Assembly: GCF_900107705.1 (NCBI RefSeq)
Contig: NZ_FNRE01000003.1
Coordinates: forward strand, 1-64,000
DNA: 64,000 bases
Origin: Prevotella sp. tc2-28
GTDB taxonomy: Bacteria; Bacteroidota; Bacteroidia; Bacteroidales; Bacteroidaceae
Direction of reading: 5' to 3'
The stretch's first letter is position 1. The number at the start of each line of letters is the position of its first letter. Made by a program: the position numbers and the translations under genes. Of the stretch, positions 1 through 13,274 are shown piece after piece. The notes beneath the pieces were generated by a model. That model was not told the DNA's origin. It saw nothing but the letters and a program-made list of their open reading frames with translations, and did not search any database.

Positions 1-415
1 CCTGCACGCTACTTGGCTGGTTCAGGCTCTCGCCCATTGACCAATATTCCTCACTGCTGCCTCCCGTAGGAGTTTGGTCCGTGTCTCAGTACCAATGTGG
101 GGGACCTTCCTCTCAGAACCCCTACTGATCGTCGGCTAGGTGGGCCGTTACCCCGCCTACTACCTAATCAGACGCATCCCCATCCCATAGCGATAAATCT
201 TTGGTATTAATCAGATGTCCTCATAATACAACATAGGGCATTAATCCGACTTTCGCCGGGCTATTCCCTACTACGGGGAAGGTTGGATACGCGTTACTCA
301 CCCGTGCGCCGGTCGCCATCAAAGTTTGCAAGCAAACTTCATGCTGCCCCTCGACTTGCATGTGTTAAGCCTGTAGCTAGCGTTCATCCTGAGCCAGGAT
401 CAAACTCTTCACTGT
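1..415 (-). rRNA. 16S ribosomal RNA, 5' part (continues beyond the left edge)
   Basis: The reverse complement carries the universal bacterial 27F site (complement at 389-408) and the 338 site, GCTGCCTCCCGTAGGAGT on the plus strand at 56-73. The 5' end of the mature RNA is placed about seven bases beyond the 27F site, near 415. Only roughly the first 400 bases are present; the rest lies left of the window. The V1-V2 region reads as a Prevotella-type sequence by eye, but I could not run a comparison. Confidence 0.97.
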
Positions 416-631
416 AAAAATATCTTTTTCAACTATAAGTTGATGCTCTGTCACAGAACGCTCTCATATCCGGTAGTATCTATTGAAGTCAAGTTATTGA
501 CGGTTCGTTCAATTACCCAAGAGATTCTTCATCTCTCGCTTCTTGTACTACTACTTCTTCTGTTTTATGTAAGTCTTTCAAAGAACTCTTTTCTTCATTG
601 CCAACACCTATTTTTGAGGCGAAAGCGGATG

Positions 632-663
632 CAAAGGTACAACCTTTTTCTTGAACTTGCAAA
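632..663 (-). promoter_or_regulatory. rRNA operon promoter (Bacteroidota -33/-7 type)
   Basis: On the minus strand the sequence reads TTTG (660-663), a 20-base spacer, then TACCTTTG (632-639), matching the Bacteroidota sigma-ABfr consensus TTTG-N19-21-TAnnTTTG. It lies about 220 bases upstream of mature 16S, a normal leader length. The stretch 416-819 holds this promoter, the rRNA leader and the preA promoter; I see no credible gene in it. Confidence 0.75.
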
Positions 664-759
664 CTTTTTCCAAGTTTTTTTGGGGCAAACCGAAAAGTTT
701 TCGCATTTCATGACAAATCAAGAAATTCTCACCTTATTATATTTTATTAATACTGTAAA

Positions 760-791
760 ATTGCAAGAATAGATAAAAAAGATTATATTTG
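760..791 (+). promoter_or_regulatory. preA promoter
   Basis: TATATTTG (784-791) fits the -7 consensus TAnnTTTG. Twenty bases upstream is ATTG (760-763), a three-of-four match to the -33 element. The start codon follows 28 bases after the -7 box. Confidence 0.5.
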
Positions 792-819
792 CAGAAAAAT
801 AGCAAAAACTGACACGACT

Positions 820-2277
820 ATGAAGCAGATGAATATTTACGAAGAAGCAAACAGATGTCTATTATGCCTAGACGCTCCCTGTACAAAAGCATGCAGAACC
901 GGTGACCCAGCGAGAGCAATCCGAGCCATTCGATTTGACAATCACAAGCCAGCATTACGTTGGGTAGCAAACTGCAGTGACGAAGATTTGGACAGTGCAG
1001 AAAAAGCCTGCATCCACTACAACTGGCCGATACGTATCAAAGACATGCTGCGTTCTATCAATCACGACGACGTGCCTGACGATAGCTACCCGCCATTGGA
1101 CATTGACTTTTGTGGTATACACTGTGAAAATCCATTTTTTCTTGCCTCATCGGCCGTTTGTACGAACTATGAGATGGTTGCGCGTGCATTTGACGCCGGA
1201 TGGGCAGGTGTTTTCTACAAGACGATATGTTTACAAGAAATAAAAGAAGTCTCACCTCGTTTTGATGCCATTCACAGCAATGGCACAAGAGGTGATTTCT
1301 ATGGATTTCGTAACATGGAACAGTTAAGTGAGAACCCTGTGGAGATGGACCTTGACATCATGAAACGCCTCAAACAAGACTACCCGACCAAGGTTGTGGT
1401 CGCCTCAATTATGGGAAAGACAAAAGAAGAATGGATAAAACTCGCAAAGATGGCAGAAGAGGCTGGCGTAGATGCTGTGGAGTTGAATTTCTCATGTCCG
1501 CAGATGCGAATAACAGGTATGGGTAGTGATACAGGACAAGACCCAGAAATGGTACTAACAGATACCCGTTCTGTAAAAAATGCGGTAAAAATTCCTGTTA
1601 TTCCAAAGATGACGCCAAACATCACACACATTGTACAACCCGCCTTATCCGGCTACCTCGCCGGTGCTGATGCCATTTCAGCAATCAACACCATTAAATC
1701 TGTAACGATGGAAACGAGGTCAAGTGTTTCGGGCAAATTCACCATCTCAGGTTATTCCGGACGTGCCGTAAAACCAATTGCACTGCGATATATCTTAGAG
1801 ATTGCCCAAAACGAGGAAATGAAGAATATCGAACTAAGTGGTGTCGGAGGCATTGAGACATGGCGCGACGCACTCGAATTCATCCAATTGGGATGCAGTA
1901 ATGTACAAGTATGTACGGCTGTCATGCAGTTCGGCTACCGTATCATTGACGATCTTATCCTGGGAATGAAACGATATATGAAAAAAAGAGGTGTCAGCAA
2001 GCTGAAGAGTCTTGTAGGCGAGAAACTTGCTACATTCGCAAGTCCGAGCGACCTAGACCGTTCGACCATTGTCTACCCCAAGATTGATTTTGAGAAATGT
2101 GTGGGCTGTGGGCGCTGTGAGATATCGTGTAGCGATGGAGGCCATCAAGCTATTGTCTTCAATCACGAGACACGTCAGCCACGGATTGTGGGTAGTAAAT
2201 GTGTGGGGTGCCACCTATGTAGTTTGGTGTGTCCGGCAGGAGCCATTGGTCCTGCCAGACGAATCACCAAGAAATAA
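820..2277 (+). CDS. preA: PreA-like NAD-dependent dihydropyrimidine dehydrogenase subunit
   Basis: This is a 485-residue cytoplasmic flavin/iron-sulfur protein. PreA-type subunits bind FMN and the pyrimidine and reduce uracil or thymine, usually with PreT supplying electrons from NADH; no preT gene is in view. Four cysteines at residues 13, 16, 21 and 25 resemble part of the N-terminal Fe-S domain of DPD or GltD and make the protein longer than the roughly 410-residue PreA of enterics. A dihydroorotate dehydrogenase-like barrel follows (about 95-400, with the NFSCP loop), then two 4Fe-4S motifs CxxCxxCxxxC near 427 and 461. In the loop where mammalian DPD has GLACGQDP with the catalytic Cys, this protein reads GMGSDTGQDP, so the exact substrate is uncertain. 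It is transcribed alone and converges on the starch operon. Confidence 0.85.
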   Translation: MKQMNIYEEANRCLLCLDAPCTKACRTGDPARAIRAIRFDNHKPALRWVANCSDEDLDSAEKACIHYNWPIRIKDMLRSINHDDVPDDSYPPLDIDFCGIHCENPFFLASSAVCTNYEMVARAFDAGWAGVFYKTICLQEIKEVSPRFDAIHSNGTRGDFYGFRNMEQLSENPVEMDLDIMKRLKQDYPTKVVVASIMGKTKEEWIKLAKMAEEAGVDAVELNFSCPQMRITGMGSDTGQDPEMVLTDTRSVKNAVKIPVIPKMTPNITHIVQPALSGYLAGADAISAINTIKSVTMETRSSVSGKFTISGYSGRAVKPIALRYILEIAQNEEMKNIELSGVGGIETWRDALEFIQLGCSNVQVCTAVMQFGYRIIDDLILGMKRYMKKRGVSKLKSLVGEKLATFASPSDLDRSTIVYPKIDFEKCVGCGRCEISCSDGGHQAIVFNHETRQPRIVGSKCVGCHLCSLVCPAGAIGPARRITKK

Positions 2278-2285
2278 GAACAATA

Positions 2286-4187
2286 TCAGAACTCCAGCAC
2301 TAACGACTGTCGTGGCTTCATGGTTACGTCAGTCGTTAAATCGTAATAGCGGTTGGTCAGAACATCCTTTGCACGCTTTGTTTTACCGATAATCTCAGCA
2401 TAACGTCCTACTTGCATTGAAGCAGGTTTTGAGGTGCCATTAAGGACAACAAGAACAGTACGTTCTTTGTACTGACGAGCAATGACATAGATGCCACCAT
2501 AAGGAATAAACTGAGTCTGGGTTCCCTTCGTTATACACTCGTTTCCCTGTCGCCAGTGAAGTAGCCGACTCAGCCACGAGAACATCTGCTGTTCTGCACG
2601 AGTACGTCCTTCAGAGGTAAAGCAATTATGCGTATCGCCCGGGAAACCACCTGGGAAATCCTTACGTACGTTGCCATCTGTGATCTCCTTCGTACCGTTC
2701 ATCAACACTTCTGTTCCATAGTAAAGCTGTGGGATGCGATTAACGGTAAGCAACAGGGCAAGAGCTTGTTTGAGTGCCAACGTGTCTCGTCCGTTTCCGA
2801 GGAAGCGGTCCGTGTCATGATTTTCGATGAAAGCCATCACACTCGATGGGTTAGGATAAAGATAGTCATAGACAAAAGATCCATAAAGTCGGTTTAATCC
2901 TTCCCACCAGGCATCGGTCTCTTCATTCTTGGCTTTGTTCAATTTGTCAAAGAAAGAGAAGTCCATGACAGTTTTCAGGAAAGAGTTGGTTTTTGCCAAT
3001 TTAGAGTCCTTTTGCCACGTTGCAGTATATGCTGGTTCCGTAACCCATGTCTCACCGACTGTATTGAAGTTTGGATACTCCTCATCGAGTTCTTTCATCC
3101 ATTGTGCCATTGCGTCAGCATAAGCATACGGATAGGTATCCATACGAATGCCATCGATGCCTACCGTCTCTATCCACCAGATGCTATTCTGAATGAGGTA
3201 GCGCATGAGATGTGGGTTATGCTGATTCAAATCAGGCATCGTTGAAACGAACCACCCTTCGGTAGTTTCCCTGAGATCCACCTTGGAAGCATACGGATCA
3301 ACGACAGGAGTTAGTTTGTAACTTGTTTGCAAGAAGCTGGTACCACGTGAATCTGACGTGCCCTTCGATTCTTTCAACCATTGTGGCAAGTTAAGCCAAT
3401 CGTGAGTAGGCATATCATGGGTCCATGGGTGTTCAAAACCACTATGGTTGAAAATCATGTCCATCACAACCTTAAGGCCTTTTTTATGAGCCTCATCGCA
3501 TAAATGCCTATAGTCCGCATTTGTTCCAAAACGTGGGTCTACCCGATAGTAGTCAGTAGTAGCGTACCCATGATAAGTAGAGTAGCCCCGCTCACTGTCA
3601 GGCGAATCATTCTCCAACACAGGAGTGAGCCATAGGGCAGTCACCCCAAGTTCCTTAAAATAATCCAGATGTTCACATATACCGTTTAGGTCACCACCAT
3701 GACGGAGGGAAGGCTGGGTACGATCCTCCTTATAGGGGCGCATACCTTTTATCTGCGACTGATGTCCCTTCCCCTGAGCAAAGCGGTCTGGCATGAGCAT
3801 GTACAGCACATCGGCATTGGTGAAACCCATTCGTTTATCGCCACTCATCTCGCGTTGTTTCAGTACATAGTCCACTTTCTGTTTGTCGAAATGAAGTGTC
3901 ATGGTACCTGCTTTGGCATTGCGAAGGTTCATATACACCAATAGATAGTTAGGCGATTCAAGTCGAATTACACTGTCAATAGCCACACCGGGATAGTCTG
4001 TGGACACGTTCTTTACCTGAGCTATATTTTTGCCATACACCATCAGTTGTACGTGTGGATTCTTCATTCCGACGAACCAATCGGTTGGGTCAATGCGATT
4101 AATCGTTAATTTTGCTGCACTCATAGTCATTGTAGCTGTTAGAAAAAGAATGCTAATTGTCAAAAAACGTTTCATAGTCAATTTCAT
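2286..4187 (-). CDS. susA: GH13 neopullulanase / cyclomaltodextrinase (SusA-like)
   Basis: The 633-residue product has a signal peptide (about 1-24) and probably acts in the periplasm, cutting imported maltooligosaccharides. The N-terminal region has the IDPTDWFVGM motif of the cyclomaltodextrinase N-domain seen in SusA. GH13 signatures follow in order: MDMIFNH, GIRMDTYPY (nucleophile Asp near 346), VGETWV (acid/base Glu near 377) and IENHDT (near 455). Length agrees with Bacteroides thetaiotaomicron SusA (about 617). It is the last gene of the leftward starch operon, 5 bases after the pullulanase, and its 3' end lies 8 bases from that of convergent preA. Confidence 0.92.
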   Translation of the reverse strand: MKLTMKRFLTISILFLTATMTMSAAKLTINRIDPTDWFVGMKNPHVQLMVYGKNIAQVKNVSTDYPGVAIDSVIRLESPNYLLVYMNLRNAKAGTMTLHFDKQKVDYVLKQREMSGDKRMGFTNADVLYMLMPDRFAQGKGHQSQIKGMRPYKEDRTQPSLRHGGDLNGICEHLDYFKELGVTALWLTPVLENDSPDSERGYSTYHGYATTDYYRVDPRFGTNADYRHLCDEAHKKGLKVVMDMIFNHSGFEHPWTHDMPTHDWLNLPQWLKESKGTSDSRGTSFLQTSYKLTPVVDPYASKVDLRETTEGWFVSTMPDLNQHNPHLMRYLIQNSIWWIETVGIDGIRMDTYPYAYADAMAQWMKELDEEYPNFNTVGETWVTEPAYTATWQKDSKLAKTNSFLKTVMDFSFFDKLNKAKNEETDAWWEGLNRLYGSFVYDYLYPNPSSVMAFIENHDTDRFLGNGRDTLALKQALALLLTVNRIPQLYYGTEVLMNGTKEITDGNVRKDFPGGFPGDTHNCFTSEGRTRAEQQMFSWLSRLLHWRQGNECITKGTQTQFIPYGGIYVIARQYKERTVLVVLNGTSKPASMQVGRYAEIIGKTKRAKDVLTNRYYDLTTDVTMKPRQSLVLEF

Positions 4188-4192
4188 ATAGT

Positions 4193-6097
4193 TTAGTCAT
4201 GTAATATTACGGCAGATTGAGGAGCCACATTAACTGTAGAACCTTCAATGGAATAGAGTCCCTCTTCGTTGATTATTCCTTCGGCACATACCACGGTATA
4301 ACATCCTCGTGGAATAGTTGTTTCCATTGTTTTCCGGCTAGCATTCAACACCACGATAATGTTGCGCCAATTGTCACGTCCTGCATAGTCTTTCAAACGG
4401 AATGCCACAACATCTTTGGGAGACTTTAAAAACTCAAGATGCTTGCGTACCAAATCGGCAGAACCCATACGGAACGCAGGATGATTGCTGCGAAGTGCAA
4501 TAAGTCGACTGTAGTAATTGAAAACCTGAGGATAACGCTGCATGTTTGACCAGTCAATCCGATTGACACTGTCAGGTGACTCAAATGAATTATGAACGCC
4601 TTTTTTGTCACGTAGCAGTTCTTCACCACTGAGTATGAAGGGTACTCCCTGAGAGGTAAGTACAGCAGTCTGTGCCAACAAATCAAGGCGTATCAGTTCA
4701 TCAGTAGTCAGATGGGCAACACTTGTTTTCAACCTATCAACCAAACACATATCGTCGTGACAGGAGACATAACTGATCATTTGAATGGGATCAACAGCCC
4801 ATGGAACAATCGAATAGTTCACCTTTGCCATATCAACCTGCGGATGACTAATACAGCCAACAATGCCAAACTTCAGACTTTCCTTGCTATCTACGACGCC
4901 TCCGAGCCATCCAGGCTTGGAATCATCACTAAAAGGACCTCGCAACGCATCACGTATCTCGTCAGAGAAAGCAGCGATACGGGGCATTAAGGGAATATTT
5001 GCCTTTACACCTAACTGTTCAGTAGGCAGAGCACATTGTCCAGCACTCCATCCCTCGCCATAAATAAAAATAGAAGGATCTATTTTATCAACCATCTGTC
5101 GGATCTGGTTCATCGTCTCAATATCATGAACACCCATAAGGTCGAAACGGAATCCATCAATATGATATTCGTCTATCCAGTATTTCACCGACTCCATCAT
5201 AAAACGTCGCATCAAAGGTCGCTCTGAGGCCGTTTCATTACCACAGCCACTACCATTACTATAATGACCATCATTCGTTTTACGATAATAGTAATCAGGA
5301 TAAGTGCGCTGGAAATTAGAATGTTCAATATCGTAAGTGTGGTTATATACCACATCCAGGACAACTCGGATTCCAGCTTGGTGGAGTGCCTGAACCATCT
5401 GCTTGAACTCACGAATCCGAGCCTCGGGGTGATACGGATCTGTTGCGTAAGACCCTTCAGGTACATTATAATTAACTGGATCGTATCCCCAGTTGTACTT
5501 GTTTTCACTGAGACGAGTTTCGTCAACAGAGCCATAGTCATAACTGGGCAGAATATGTACAGCATTAACGCCCAATTGTTTCAGATGACTGATAGCCCAA
5601 GGCTCTGTCAACGCCAGGAATTTCCCCTTGTGCTTTGCTTCAGGACGCGCTATGGAGAAGTCGCGATGATGCATTTCATAAATGACCAAGTCGACAGGTG
5701 TCTTGCAGACGGGACGTGTATCACGTTCCCACCCTACGGGATTGGTCGTTTCCATTTGAACAATAGCCGCACGTTGACCATTTACGCCAACAGCTTTTGC
5801 GAAAACGCCCGGACACTCCCCCTTACCGATGTCGAAGGTATAGAAGCGTCCCATCATGTCGCCTTTTACTGTAGCACTCCACAAGCCATCAGCATATTTC
5901 ATCTTAATGGTTTTCAGAGCCTTCCCACCCTGTCCTTGTTGATAGATTCGCACTTTGACCGTCTGCGATTCCTTAGGTGCAAAGAGACGGAACGTAGTCG
6001 CTTCAGGAGCATAGGTCATCTCGTTAAAACAGAAATCTTGCGATGTTGCTCCTAACGACATCATTATAACTAGTGATAATAGAACTTTTCTCATCAT
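4193..6097 (-). CDS. pulA: Type I pullulanase (GH13)
   Basis: The 634-residue exported enzyme debranches alpha-1,6 links of pullulan and branched maltodextrins. After a short signal peptide (about 1-19) comes a CBM48-like beta-sandwich, then the type I pullulanase signature YNWGYDP near 202. Catalytic GH13 motifs follow: VVYNH, GFRFDLMG (Asp near 316), YGEGW (Glu near 348) and SCHDD near 446, a variant of the usual SxHDN that keeps the Asp. The ATG follows directly on the TAA stop of the GH97 gene (6098-6100), so translation is probably coupled. I see no lipobox, so a periplasmic location is more likely than a surface one. Confidence 0.92.
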   Translation of the reverse strand: MMRKVLLSLVIMMSLGATSQDFCFNEMTYAPEATTFRLFAPKESQTVKVRIYQQGQGGKALKTIKMKYADGLWSATVKGDMMGRFYTFDIGKGECPGVFAKAVGVNGQRAAIVQMETTNPVGWERDTRPVCKTPVDLVIYEMHHRDFSIARPEAKHKGKFLALTEPWAISHLKQLGVNAVHILPSYDYGSVDETRLSENKYNWGYDPVNYNVPEGSYATDPYHPEARIREFKQMVQALHQAGIRVVLDVVYNHTYDIEHSNFQRTYPDYYYRKTNDGHYSNGSGCGNETASERPLMRRFMMESVKYWIDEYHIDGFRFDLMGVHDIETMNQIRQMVDKIDPSIFIYGEGWSAGQCALPTEQLGVKANIPLMPRIAAFSDEIRDALRGPFSDDSKPGWLGGVVDSKESLKFGIVGCISHPQVDMAKVNYSIVPWAVDPIQMISYVSCHDDMCLVDRLKTSVAHLTTDELIRLDLLAQTAVLTSQGVPFILSGEELLRDKKGVHNSFESPDSVNRIDWSNMQRYPQVFNYYSRLIALRSNHPAFRMGSADLVRKHLEFLKSPKDVVAFRLKDYAGRDNWRNIIVVLNASRKTMETTIPRGCYTVVCAEGIINEEGLYSIEGSTVNVAPQSAVILHD

Positions 6098-10653
<4,556 letters not shown>

Positions 10654-10676
10654 AGTTGTATCGTGTTAATTCATTA

Positions 10677-11993
10677 TTATTTCTTCACTTTGATAATGGT
10701 CACACATGCCGCACCAATGATCAGACTAATACCTGCGACAAGCATCATCGTACTCTGTGCAGATCCGACCAGCGAGAGGATAGTTCCGCCAAGGGCTGCT
10801 GCAATAATCTGAGGAACACAGATCGTGCCATTGAAGAGTCCCAGGTAGGCACCCATGTGACCATAACCCTGCAATGCATTAGTAACCAGAGCAAAAGGCA
10901 TTGCCAACATCGCAGCCCATGCACACCCTATTAAGATAAAGGGAACAAACAACAGATATTGGTCATGAATGAAAGGAACCATCGCAAAACCCACACCACC
11001 TAAAACCAAGCTGAGTGAATAAGCCAACTTTGTATTCTTAAATTGCGTGAGTATCGCAGCCCAAACAACAGAACCGATAGCCTGAACGGCAAACAGAATG
11101 CCTACCCAGTCGGCTGCATCCTGATAATTCTTGCTGGCAGTATCGGTCGTGTTCCAAACGGTATCAGCAATAGTGCCTGCAGTATAGGTCCACATGTACA
11201 TAAAGGCAACCCAACAGAAGAACTGTACCAGTCCTATCTTCCAAAATGCCGATGGGGCATTCTTCAACAAGGTAATCCAGTTACCTGACGCTGTATCCTT
11301 GTAATCACCAGGGTCTTCTGACGATGCATTATATTCGGCATACTCCTGTGGGTTCCACTCTTTCACTTTCAACGTGGTGTAGATGACACATAGTATCAGA
11401 ATTGCTGCACCGATGTAGAACGACCAGATAACGGAATCTGGAATAACACCCTTGGCTGCAACGTTGCTAATGCCTACAAACGCGAAGACATAAGGAAACA
11501 CATAGCCCACCACGCTGCCCGCATTGCAGAGGAACGACTGGATGCTATAGGCCTTTGCCTTCTGTTCCTCGTTCACCATGTCACCAACCAACATCTTGAA
11601 GGGCTGCATAGCCATGTTGATGCTGGTATCCAAGAACATCAAGGCAACTAATCCAAAGACGAGTGCAGCACTGATGGTCAGTCCAAAAGAACCGGAATTG
11701 GGCAACAAGCACATGACAAGAACGGCTACAGCAGACCCTATAAATAAATAAGGTATGCGACGACCAAAACGAGTCCACGTCTTGTCACTCAATGTTCCGA
11801 CAATGGGTTGTACCAGAATGCCCATTAATGGGGGCAGTATCCAAAAATAGCTCAGCGAGTGTGGATCAGCACCCAACGTAGCGAAAATACGCGAGATATT
11901 AGCCGACTGGAGTGCATACGCTATTTGCACGCCAAAGAACCCGAAACTCAGGTTCCAAAGACTCCAAAATGGAAGATTAGGTTTTTGTCTCAT
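10677..11993 (-). CDS. MFS maltose/maltodextrin transporter (SLC45/GPH-like)
   Basis: This 438-residue inner-membrane protein has about twelve hydrophobic segments. The loop between helices 2 and 3, GTLSDKTWTRFGRRIPY, is the MFS motif A in the form typical of SLC45 and related glycoside symporters. Related genes sit in starch loci of many Bacteroidota and are thought to carry maltose or maltodextrin into the cytoplasm. Its position between the regulator (27-base gap) and malQ (23-base gap) supports that substrate, but specificity is inferred from context only. Confidence 0.85.
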   Translation of the reverse strand: MRQKPNLPFWSLWNLSFGFFGVQIAYALQSANISRIFATLGADPHSLSYFWILPPLMGILVQPIVGTLSDKTWTRFGRRIPYLFIGSAVAVLVMCLLPNSGSFGLTISAALVFGLVALMFLDTSINMAMQPFKMLVGDMVNEEQKAKAYSIQSFLCNAGSVVGYVFPYVFAFVGISNVAAKGVIPDSVIWSFYIGAAILILCVIYTTLKVKEWNPQEYAEYNASSEDPGDYKDTASGNWITLLKNAPSAFWKIGLVQFFCWVAFMYMWTYTAGTIADTVWNTTDTASKNYQDAADWVGILFAVQAIGSVVWAAILTQFKNTKLAYSLSLVLGGVGFAMVPFIHDQYLLFVPFILIGCAWAAMLAMPFALVTNALQGYGHMGAYLGLFNGTICVPQIIAAALGGTILSLVGSAQSTMMLVAGISLIIGAACVTIIKVKK

Positions 11994-12020
11994 ATATCAC
12001 TTATATTAATTTCTTCTTTT

Positions 12021-13061
12021 CTATCTCGTTGTTCCACGGACAACCAGTCTTGTGCGGACAATACGCCGTTCAGCCTTGTCGCGAGGGATTATTCCTTCCA
12101 CTTGATCTATCAAGATATCAGCAGCTTCCTCACCTACTTTCATTCCCCGTTGTTCTACTGTGGTCAGCATCGGGTCACAAGCCACGGCCCGCTGCCCATT
12201 CGTAAAGCCACAAATCGAGATATCCTCTGGTACACGGAAACCCATCCGTTTGGCGGTGTAGAGAATACCAATTGCCGTATCGTCGTTGACGGCAAAGAAT
12301 CCATTAGGTGGTGTGTCATTTTCAAGCAATTCAGGAGTAACCGCTTCAGCATCAGCCCGATTGTCACAAATGCGAGTCAGTGATTCGTCATAATGCAGCC
12401 CATGCTTCAGCAGAGCATCTTTGTAACCGTTAAACCGATTCTTCGAGATCTCCAATGTTGGAGCCGAACCGTAAAATGCAATACGCGTACACCCCGTCTC
12501 TATCAGATGAGATACGGCATTAAAAGCACCCATGTAGTCATCAACCACTACCCTACTGGCATTCACGCCCGTACATATTCTATCATAAAATACCAACGGC
12601 ACTCCTGCATCCATCAGTCGTTCAAAGTGATCATAGCGTTTCGTATCCTTGGCTTGTGACACAATGACGCCGCAGACTTTATTCTCATAGAACGACTGGC
12701 AGATACGCACCTCACGTTCATATTGTTCATTGCTCTGCGCCACCATGATGCGATATCCCCGCGAGGAAGCTTCCTCCTCTATGCCTGCCAGCACCGACGA
12801 GAAATAGAAATGTGTAAACTCTGGGATAATGACTCCAATCAGTTTGATGGGTTGCACTCTGGAATGCCGCAATGACTCAGCCAGTACGTTGGGGGTGAAG
12901 TCGTGCTCACGGTCATACTGCTGGATAGCAGCCCGTCTTTCCGGAGAAATACGGGGCGAGTCCTTCAGCGCACGCGATACAGTCGCTACGCTAATACCCA
13001 ACTCGCGGGCTATGTCCTTCATTGTCAGTGGAGTCTTACCGTTCATAAGGCTTTCAGTCAT
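12021..13061 (-). CDS. LacI/GalR-family regulator of the starch locus
   Basis: The 346-residue DNA-binding protein has a LacI helix-turn-helix (MKDIARELGISVATVSRAL, about 14-32), a hinge region with NVLAESLRH, and a periplasmic-binding-protein-like sensor domain to the end. It heads the leftward starch operon. A -7 box at 13070-13077 leaves only a few bases before the first ATG, so the true start may be Met6 (13046) or Met14 (13022); the HTH is intact in either case. The best operator candidate is the palindrome at 13131-13146. Bacteroides sus uses SusR instead, so the control logic here differs. The ligand is presumably maltose or a maltooligosaccharide, which is inference. Confidence 0.9.
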   Translation of the reverse strand: MTESLMNGKTPLTMKDIARELGISVATVSRALKDSPRISPERRAAIQQYDREHDFTPNVLAESLRHSRVQPIKLIGVIIPEFTHFYFSSVLAGIEEEASSRGYRIMVAQSNEQYEREVRICQSFYENKVCGVIVSQAKDTKRYDHFERLMDAGVPLVFYDRICTGVNASRVVVDDYMGAFNAVSHLIETGCTRIAFYGSAPTLEISKNRFNGYKDALLKHGLHYDESLTRICDNRADAEAVTPELLENDTPPNGFFAVNDDTAIGILYTAKRMGFRVPEDISICGFTNGQRAVACDPMLTTVEQRGMKVGEEAADILIDQVEGIIPRDKAERRIVRTRLVVRGTTR

Positions 13062-13069
13062 TACTTTTG

Positions 13070-13077
13070 CAAAGATA
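13070..13077 (-). promoter_or_regulatory. -7 box of the leftward starch operon
   Basis: The minus strand reads TATCTTTG, a full match to TAnnTTTG. No TTTG is found 19-21 bases upstream, as expected for an activator-dependent promoter. The predicted transcript starts only a few bases before the first ATG of the regulator gene. Confidence 0.6.
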
Positions 13078-13130
13078 GGTATTTTTTTAATTCATTATTT
13101 ATTTAACTAAGCGAAATATGATTTGTTGTT

Positions 13131-13146
13131 GTGCAAACGTTTGCAC
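13131..13146. promoter_or_regulatory. LacI-family operator, perfect 16-bp palindrome
   Basis: GTGCAAACGTTTGCAC is identical to its own reverse complement and has the central CG of LacI/GalR operators. It lies between the divergent starch operons, 53 bases from the leftward -7 box (13070-13077) and 54 bases from the rightward one (13201-13208). A related site lies upstream of the amylase gene. Confidence 0.8.
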
Positions 13147-13200
13147 TGCCTATATAACGCATTTAACTCAAAAAAAGTATCAACGTATCAAAACAATTTC

Positions 13201-13208
13201 TAATTTTG
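13201..13208 (+). promoter_or_regulatory. -7 box of the susCDEF operon
   Basis: TAATTTTG matches TAnnTTTG. The position expected for -33 (13177-13180) reads GTAT, so that element is absent. The untranslated leader would be about 60 bases. Confidence 0.6.
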
Positions 13209-13274
13209 CACTTGATTTGAATCAATAGACGAAATTTCGAGACTAATAACTTTTATACTAACTCTAATTTACAA

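Noticed and set aside
440-772. A 110-codon open frame upstream of preA
   Set aside because: It lies in the rRNA leader and crosses the rRNA promoter on the other strand; composition is low-complexity and no family is recognisable.
5264-6055. A 263-codon rightward open frame inside pulA
   Set aside because: It is antisense to a gene with full pullulanase motifs; translation shows no domain, signal or conserved pattern.
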